Shown here: positions 12,682 through 16,704 of the stretch, piece after piece
Position numbering within the stretch: the first letter of the stretch is position 1
How the letters are laid out: every line of letters starts with the position of its first letter
NCBI GenBank assembly: GCA_028716765.1
Contig: JAQUPC010000039.1
Location: 1 to 16,704, forward strand
Length of the DNA stretch: 16,704 bases
From: Alphaproteobacteria bacterium
GTDB lineage: Bacteria > Pseudomonadota > Alphaproteobacteria > UBA9219
Direction of reading: 5' to 3'
Program-made: the position numbers and the translations under genes
The notes under the pieces: generated by a model
Told to the model about the DNA's origin: nothing
Databases searched by the model: none
Seen by the model: the letters and a program-made list of their open reading frames with translations, nothing else

Positions 12682-13524
12682 ATGAATTACCGCCACATTT
12701 ATCACGCCGGAAATATTTGCGACGTCGTCAAGCATGCTCTTGTGACGCTTCTTGTCGGCAGCCTGTGCGCGAAGCAAAAAGGCTTCGCCGTCCTCGACAC
12801 CCACGCCGGCGCCGGGCTTTATGATTTGGCCGATCCGTGGGCGCAAAAAACGGGCGAGGCCTTGCAGGGCATTTTTCGTTTGCTGGAATCGCCTCTTATT
12901 CCGGAACTCGCTCCTTATGTCCGCGTTCTCCGGGAATTGAACGCACAAAGAGCGGATGGCCTCCTCTATCCCGGCTCGCCTCTGCTTGTTCAGCGCCTGC
13001 TCCGCCCCCAGGACCGGCTTATGGCCTGCGAACTCCATCCCGAAGACGCGCGCGATCTCAAGCGACTGTTTCGCGGCACGTCTCAAGTGCAGACCCATGA
13101 ACGCGACGGCTACGAAGCGCTGGCGGCTTTTCTGCCGCCGGAGGAAAAACGCGGGCTGGCGCTCATCGATCCGCCTTTCGAGAATCCCGGCGAGTTTGAA
13201 CGTCTTGCGTCGGCCATGACGGCTTTGGCGAAACGCTGGCCGCAAGGCCACGTTCTGATCTGGTATCCCGTCAAGGAAAGGCCCGCCATTTGGCGATTCC
13301 ACGAAGCTCTCCGGTCGTCCGGGTTTTCCAGCCTGCTGTGCGCGGAGTTTATCTACGCCGAAGAAACGCGCCATGATCGCCTCAACGGCTCCGGCTTCAT
13401 TCTTGCCAATCCGCCCTGGCAATTCGACGCGCGCGTGAAACGACTGTTTCCGGCGCTTCATCAGGCCTTAAAGACGGAAACCCGCAAGCATACGGTGACA
13501 TGGCTCAAGGAAGAAAACGCCTGA
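12682..13524 (+). CDS. rlmJ: 23S rRNA (adenine(2030)-N6)-methyltransferase RlmJ
   Basis: RlmJ methylates A2030 of 23S rRNA with S-adenosylmethionine. The product is 280 residues, the same as E. coli RlmJ, and starts with the family's MNYRHIYHAGNICDVVKHAL. Further features are the SAM-binding LDTHAGAGLYDL, and the catalytic LIDPPFENPGEFE, whose DPPF matches the (N/D)PP(Y/F) motif of N6-adenine methyltransferases, plus a C-terminal GSGFILANPPW. An in-frame TTG at 12670 preceded by AAGGA only three bases away would add four residues; family length favours the ATG. It is divergent from flagellin and convergent with the glycosyltransferase gene. Confidence 0.92.
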   Translation: MNYRHIYHAGNICDVVKHALVTLLVGSLCAKQKGFAVLDTHAGAGLYDLADPWAQKTGEALQGIFRLLESPLIPELAPYVRVLRELNAQRADGLLYPGSPLLVQRLLRPQDRLMACELHPEDARDLKRLFRGTSQVQTHERDGYEALAAFLPPEEKRGLALIDPPFENPGEFERLASAMTALAKRWPQGHVLIWYPVKERPAIWRFHEALRSSGFSSLLCAEFIYAEETRHDRLNGSGFILANPPWQFDARVKRLFPALHQALKTETRKHTVTWLKEENA

Positions 13525-13542
13525 AATTCCGGAAGGTTCGCG

Positions 13543-14718
13543 TTATGCGCAAACAAGGCGCAGCAGTTTTTCGTTTTGCGGCGGCCAGTCCCACGCCTTG
13601 ATTTTTTCCGCCGCCAACCAAGCCTGCTCGCGCATTGCCGCGCGTTGCGTGTAGGCCTTTTCGAGCGCCGCCACGGTCTCGTCCACGCTCGTTTCGCCCC
13701 AGTCCTCGAGCGCCGCCATGCCGGGGGCGGCTTTCACCGGTTTCTGGTCATAAAGCGCGCCGCAGCCGAGCATCTCCACAAGATCGCGCTGGCCCGTGTT
13801 GTTGGCGACGAATACCGGCACGCCGCAGGCCATCGCCTCCATCGCCACCAGATTGGTGCCGCCCTCGCAGCGGTTCGGAAACAAGGCGACGTCGCATTCG
13901 CGCAGGACCTGCGGCATCAGCATGTTGTGCGTGTAGGGAAGGTCGATGAAGCTGCCCTCGGGCAAGCCCTGCTCAAGAAGCCAGCGCGCCGTGTGCAACG
14001 TTTGCCCGTCGCCTTGCGGCACGGTGCGGCAGTGTCCCGCCAGTTGAAAGGGCGCCGGATCGAGCGGCAGGAGATTTTGCCATGACGCGACCAGCAAGGC
14101 CTCGGGGTGGCGTTCGCGGAAAATTTTGAACGCTGTGGCGACGATATCCTGCCCCTTGCGAAACTCGAACTTGCCGCCGGAGAAGACGACGAACCTGTCC
14201 CGCCACCGGCCCGAGGACGGCGCAGGAAAAAACAGGCTACAATCGATACCCTGATGGCACAGGTGCACAGGACCGACATTCAGCTCGCGCAAGAATTGCT
14301 CGTTCCAGCGCGAAATGGCGATCAGCATATCGTAATGACCCGCCACTTCGCGGGCGTTCGGACTGAAAACCTTGTGCTCGATCGCGGCGCATCCTACGTT
14401 CGGGCGGCCGCGCACGCGGTCCTGACCTTCAAATCCGGCGAAATCGTTGCCGGCGGCGTGCAAAACGGCGTGTTCAAAGCCGAGCATTTCATCGGGATTT
14501 TGACGCATAAACCCGGCGATTTTCGCGGCCAGTTCCAGCACGGGAGCCATCCGCGACTGGTTTGGCTCCGGAAGCATGACCGGCCCGGGTTGATGAGTGG
14601 AGATAATTTGCCCGCCGCCGCGCCGCAGAAACTGCAGCGCGATTTGCACGCCATACATGCCGTAGCCGGAGATTGTCGAAAGCGCCCATGTCAGGGCGAG
14701 GGACGAAGGCTGGGGCAA
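13543..14718 (-). CDS. Glycosyltransferase, GT4-like (GT-B fold)
   Basis: The 391-residue product has two Rossmann-type halves. The N-terminal acceptor half begins LALTWALSTISGYGMYGVQI, with Gly-rich substrate loop; the donor half starts near FSGGKFEFRKGQDIVATAFK (about 180-198). It ends with NRCEGGTNLVAMEAMACGVP (283-301), where E285 and E294 form the nucleotide-sugar segment related to the E-x7-E motif. Retaining GT4 enzymes transfer sugars to lipids, polysaccharides or proteins; the substrate here cannot be read from sequence. There is no signal peptide or membrane helix. The start is TTG at 14718, with AAGGA 9 bases upstream. Proximity to flagellin makes flagellin glycosylation imaginable but unproven. 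Confidence 0.85.
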   Translation of the reverse strand: MPQPSSLALTWALSTISGYGMYGVQIALQFLRRGGGQIISTHQPGPVMLPEPNQSRMAPVLELAAKIAGFMRQNPDEMLGFEHAVLHAAGNDFAGFEGQDRVRGRPNVGCAAIEHKVFSPNAREVAGHYDMLIAISRWNEQFLRELNVGPVHLCHQGIDCSLFFPAPSSGRWRDRFVVFSGGKFEFRKGQDIVATAFKIFRERHPEALLVASWQNLLPLDPAPFQLAGHCRTVPQGDGQTLHTARWLLEQGLPEGSFIDLPYTHNMLMPQVLRECDVALFPNRCEGGTNLVAMEAMACGVPVFVANNTGQRDLVEMLGCGALYDQKPVKAAPGMAALEDWGETSVDETVAALEKAYTQRAAMREQAWLAAEKIKAWDWPPQNEKLLRLVCA

Positions 14719-15046
14719 ATGGCAAGATCCTTGCAGGAAGAAATGCGAGGGAAAGGGACGCGAAGGAGAGCTTCCCTAACATTTCATTAATAAAAAATGA
14801 ACGGATCGTAAACGAAAGACGGGGCGATTAAGTCTTTTCTAGGTGAGATCAACAATGTTTCTCTTGTCAAGAGAAAAAAAATGTATTATGGTGAACAAAT
14901 TGGTAAGAAAGTTATTTGAGGCAGGAATCCAATTGAGGTTGTTGCAGGTGCGAAGCGGACAATGGCGGCTGCATAGTATGTGTGAATGTTATGAGTGCCC
15001 ACGCTGCCTGGTTCAAAACAAATGAGCGCGGACGAGGGAAAAAGAA
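14719..15046. other. AT-rich intergenic stretch with palindrome and doubtful small ORF
   Basis: This 328-base region is clearly more AT-rich than its flanks. It holds a 19-bp palindrome (14858-14876) and a possible promoter, TTGTCA (14864-14869), 17-bp spacer, TATGGT (14887-14892), pointing to the gene at 15047. An ORF at 14888-15025 (+) would encode 45 residues with CECYECPRC near the end, but it has no Shine-Dalgarno, uses codons (AGA, AGG, TTA, GTA) unlike its neighbours, and overlaps the possible -10 element. I treat it as unlikely to be a gene. Confidence 0.4.
14858..14876. promoter_or_regulatory. 19-bp palindrome, possible operator
   Basis: TTTCTCTTG-T-CAAGAGAAA has perfect 9-bp arms around a single T and overlaps the possible -35 TTGTCA. 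The A-run after it on the + strand rules out a + strand terminator, and on the minus strand the T-run comes before the stem. It looks like a dimer-binding operator. Confidence 0.45.
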
Positions 15047-15361
15047 ATGCCGGACGTAACGGGTTCAATACAGACAGCAAAGGTTAGCGCCGCGCGCGTA
15101 ACGGCGCCGCCTTCGGCTGCGCCAAAAACAAACGCCACGTCTGTCGCGCCTCAAATCCAGCGCATTTCGCCCGCGATCCGTTTCGACCCGGCATCCGGCG
15201 TTATGGTGACCGAATATTACGACGGCAACGGCAAGGTGCAAACGCAACTCCCCTCGGCGGCCTCGATCGCCTATTTGCGCGTCGGCCTGACCGCCACCGG
15301 CGAATCCCCCAGAAAAACGGACGCGCCGGCAACGGAGGAATCGCCGAACGTCGTCGCCTGA
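15047..15361 (+). CDS. Small conserved-looking protein, faintly FlaG-like
   Basis: The 104-residue product has an Ala/Thr/Pro-rich, disordered N-terminus (1-35), a compact core at about 40-83 (IRFDPASGVMVTEYYDGNGK and QTQLPSAASIAYLRVGLTATG), and a polar tail. The core reads as two short strands, 'D-x-x-S-G' then 'x-Q-x-P', and a helix. FlaG proteins have a similar pattern (VVDKETGEVIRQIP followed by a helix), and the gene lies near flagellar genes, so a flagellum-associated role is possible but weakly supported. There is no signal peptide. The start has GAGGG about 9 bases upstream, and codon use is normal for the window, unlike the region just before it. A clear terminator follows. Confidence 0.7.
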   Translation: MPDVTGSIQTAKVSAARVTAPPSAAPKTNATSVAPQIQRISPAIRFDPASGVMVTEYYDGNGKVQTQLPSAASIAYLRVGLTATGESPRKTDAPATEESPNVVA

Positions 15362-15386
15362 TTTGCTCTTTACAGCCGGATCGCCG

Positions 15387-15409
15387 CCGCCTTGTCAGGC
15401 GGTTTTTTT
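15387..15409 (+). terminator. Rho-independent terminator of the small gene
   Basis: CCGCCT (15387-15392) and AGGCGG (15397-15402) form a perfect stem around TGTC, followed by seven T residues. It lies 26 bases after the stop codon of the FlaG-like gene. Confidence 0.9.
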
Positions 15410-15437
15410 ATGAACTTTTCCGGAGTCCGGGCGAAGA

Positions 15438-16310
15438 TCATTGCGGCGGAAGGACATACGGCTTGGCCATGTGGTAGAAGATGCCGGGCGCGGCCTCCCA
15501 TTTGTCAAGCAACTGGTTGGTGATGCCCGCGTCTTCCAGCGCCTGCAAGCCGATGTCGAGAAAGTCGCGCAAATCGTCTTCGCCGAGGCCGACCATCAAC
15601 TCGAAAGGCATCACCTTGACCGGATGATTCGGGTCGACGTTATGAAGCGTGCCTGGGTTGGCTTTGAAGAATTCACGAATGCCGTTCTCGTCCCAGAAGA
15701 ACACATCGGCCTTGCGGGCCAGCACGCTTTGCGCCGCCGATCCGGCGGCGGCGTTCTGCGGCAGGGCAAGAACCTTCGCCTTGGGGAAATGATCCTGCGC
15801 CATCGTGACCGTAGGCTCGCTTTCCCCAACCGCAATGGTCACGCCCGGATCGTTGATGGCCGCAAGATTGTTGTCGAATCGGTGATCGCCGGCGCGAGCA
15901 TAAACATTGATGCCCGCGTAGAACATCGGCCGCGTGAACAAGGCTTCGCGCGCGTGCGCGGCGTCAGGCCACATCGGCGTGCACACGGCGTCAAAGCGTT
16001 TGGCCATCAGCCCCGGCTGCCAGCTTCCGAAATTAATCTCCTCGGTCCACTCGATTTTCAGGCTTCCGTCTTTTGCGATACGCTCCATCATATCGACGCT
16101 AAGACCCGACAGCGCCTTCGTGTTCGGATCGCGATATGTTGCCGGGGGAAACACATAGTAGGCGCAGCGCAAAACGCCCGTGCGCTTGACGCGCGCGAAC
16201 GCGCTTTCCTGCGCCGCCGCTCCAGCCTGACGCGTTTTCGCCGTGTAGAGCGAAAAAGCCAAAGCGATGACGGCCAGCGCCAATGCAAGCATCGAGATTT
16301 TTTGTGGCAT
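15438..16310 (-). CDS. Periplasmic solute-binding protein, family 3
   Basis: Family 3 solute-binding proteins catch amino acids or similar small molecules in the periplasm for ABC transporters, or act as sensors. The 290-residue product has an N-terminal hydrophobic segment (about 7-22) that is either a signal peptide ending at QAGAAA or an anchor; no lipobox is visible. The mature part begins VKRTGVLRCAYYVFPPATYR, typical of the family, followed by ALSGLSVDMMERIA, and DAVCTPMWPDAAHAREALFT with the 'F-T-x-P-M' element, then the second-lobe sequence GVTIAVGESEPTVTMA. The start has GGAGC about 8 bases upstream. No permease or ATPase is adjacent. It follows pgk by 29 bases and may be cotranscribed with it. 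Confidence 0.85.
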   Translation of the reverse strand: MPQKISMLALALAVIALAFSLYTAKTRQAGAAAQESAFARVKRTGVLRCAYYVFPPATYRDPNTKALSGLSVDMMERIAKDGSLKIEWTEEINFGSWQPGLMAKRFDAVCTPMWPDAAHAREALFTRPMFYAGINVYARAGDHRFDNNLAAINDPGVTIAVGESEPTVTMAQDHFPKAKVLALPQNAAAGSAAQSVLARKADVFFWDENGIREFFKANPGTLHNVDPNHPVKVMPFELMVGLGEDDLRDFLDIGLQALEDAGITNQLLDKWEAAPGIFYHMAKPYVLPPQ

Positions 16311-16339
16311 GGTCTTGCTCCGCGATGCTCGTTGTTGAA

Positions 16340-16704
16340 TTATTGCTTTGCCTCTTTTGCCCGGACGGCCGCTTGTTTCAAGGCCGCGACTCCCGGCAAT
16401 TCCTTGCCTTCCAGCCATTCGAGGAACGCGCCGCCCGCCGTCGACACATAGCTTAGCGATGCCGTCACGCCCGCATGCGCCAGCGCCGCCACAGTATCGC
16501 CGCCGCCCGCCACCGACAATAATTTGCCGCGCACGGTCAAGTCCGCCACGGCTTTGGCGACCGCATTCGTCGCGGCGTCGAACGGCGGCACCTCGAAAAC
16601 GCCCAGAGGCCCGTTCCATACCACCGTGCGGCAATCCGCCAGCGCCGTTTTGATTTCGGCCGCCGTTTGCGGCCCAAGATCGAGGATCATCTTGTCCGGC
16701 GGCC
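16340..16704 (-). CDS. pgk: Phosphoglycerate kinase, C-terminal part (cut by window edge)
   Basis: Phosphoglycerate kinase transfers phosphate between 1,3-bisphosphoglycerate and ADP in glycolysis and the reverse in gluconeogenesis. The visible 121 residues are the C-terminal nucleotide-binding part: [16 protein letters not shown], the GGGDTVAAL nucleotide loop, and [20 protein letters not shown] at the end. In the last motif the first Gly of the usual STGGGA is Ala; the other glycines are kept. The start lies outside the window; the internal ATG at 16690 is not the start, since coding continues upstream of it in frame (PPDK). Confidence 0.93.
   Translation of the reverse strand, partial: PPDKMILDLGPQTAAEIKTALADCRTVVWNGPLGVFEVPPFDAATNAVAKAVADLTVRGKLLSVAGGGDTVAALAHAGVTASLSYVSTAGGAFLEWLEGKELPGVAALKQAAVRAKEAKQ

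Noticed and set aside
14882..15000. Frame beginning ATG at 14881 with coding-like stretches interrupted by stops
   Set aside because: It stops after 12 codons and again repeatedly; without a homolog I cannot claim a pseudogene.
14886..15080. 64-codon open frame on the minus strand
   Set aside because: It has no ribosome-binding site and overlaps the promoter and start of the gene at 15047.

Overview
The window looks like chromosomal DNA of a motile alphaproteobacterium with GC-rich third codon positions. The evidence is the flagellin-flbT-flaF arrangement, a CtrA-type site (TTAA-N7-TTAAC) before motAB, a LexA box of the alphaproteobacterial GTTC-N7-GTTC type, a sigma-54 flagellin promoter, and Rhodospirillales/Caulobacter-like protein sequences. 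I cannot name a genus. No integrase, transposase, CRISPR array, tRNA or rRNA is visible. Most of the content is housekeeping plus motility; the unusual material is regulatory DNA/RNA structure and a pair of small secreted paralogs.

Layout. 1-1284 (+): secF and tatA, two inner-membrane export components, overlapping by one base. 1297-3729 (-): a Y-family translesion polymerase under an apparent SOS box, a DUF2786-like/coiled-coil protein, and an A24 prepilin peptidase-like membrane protein, all in one direction. 3775-4637 (-): two tandem secreted proteins sharing a cysteine-containing module that is about 83% identical by eye count. 4886-5767 (+): ispE (MEP isoprenoid pathway). 5768-6081: AT-rich intergenic region. 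6082-7590 (+): a membrane-anchored M23/LytM peptidase. 7779-9649 (+): motA-motB, the flagellar stator, behind a CtrA-like palindrome. 9754-10548 (+): bpt, an N-end-rule leucyltransferase. 10566-12403 (-): flagellin, then flbT and flaF downstream, with a strong terminator after flagellin. 12682-13524 (+): rlmJ. 13543-14718 (-): a GT4-like glycosyltransferase. 14719-15046: AT-rich stretch with a 19-bp palindrome and a doubtful small ORF. 15047-15361 (+): a short protein with a faintly FlaG-like core, closed by a clear terminator. 15438-16704 (-): the 3' part of pgk followed by an orphan solute-binding protein.

How the parts relate. Flagellin, its post-transcriptional regulators FlbT and FlaF, and the MotAB stator form a motility cluster with three visible control layers: CtrA (motA), sigma-54 (flagellin), and candidate RNA hairpins in the flagellin and flbT leaders. 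The two leaders each contain a 5-bp stem presenting the same AGGAG loop, with different but compensating stem pairs. This is the observation I would check first. The second is the polymerase promoter, where the -10 element, LexA box and ATG overlap so closely that the mRNA should be nearly leaderless. I did not find a convincing undescribed multi-gene system.
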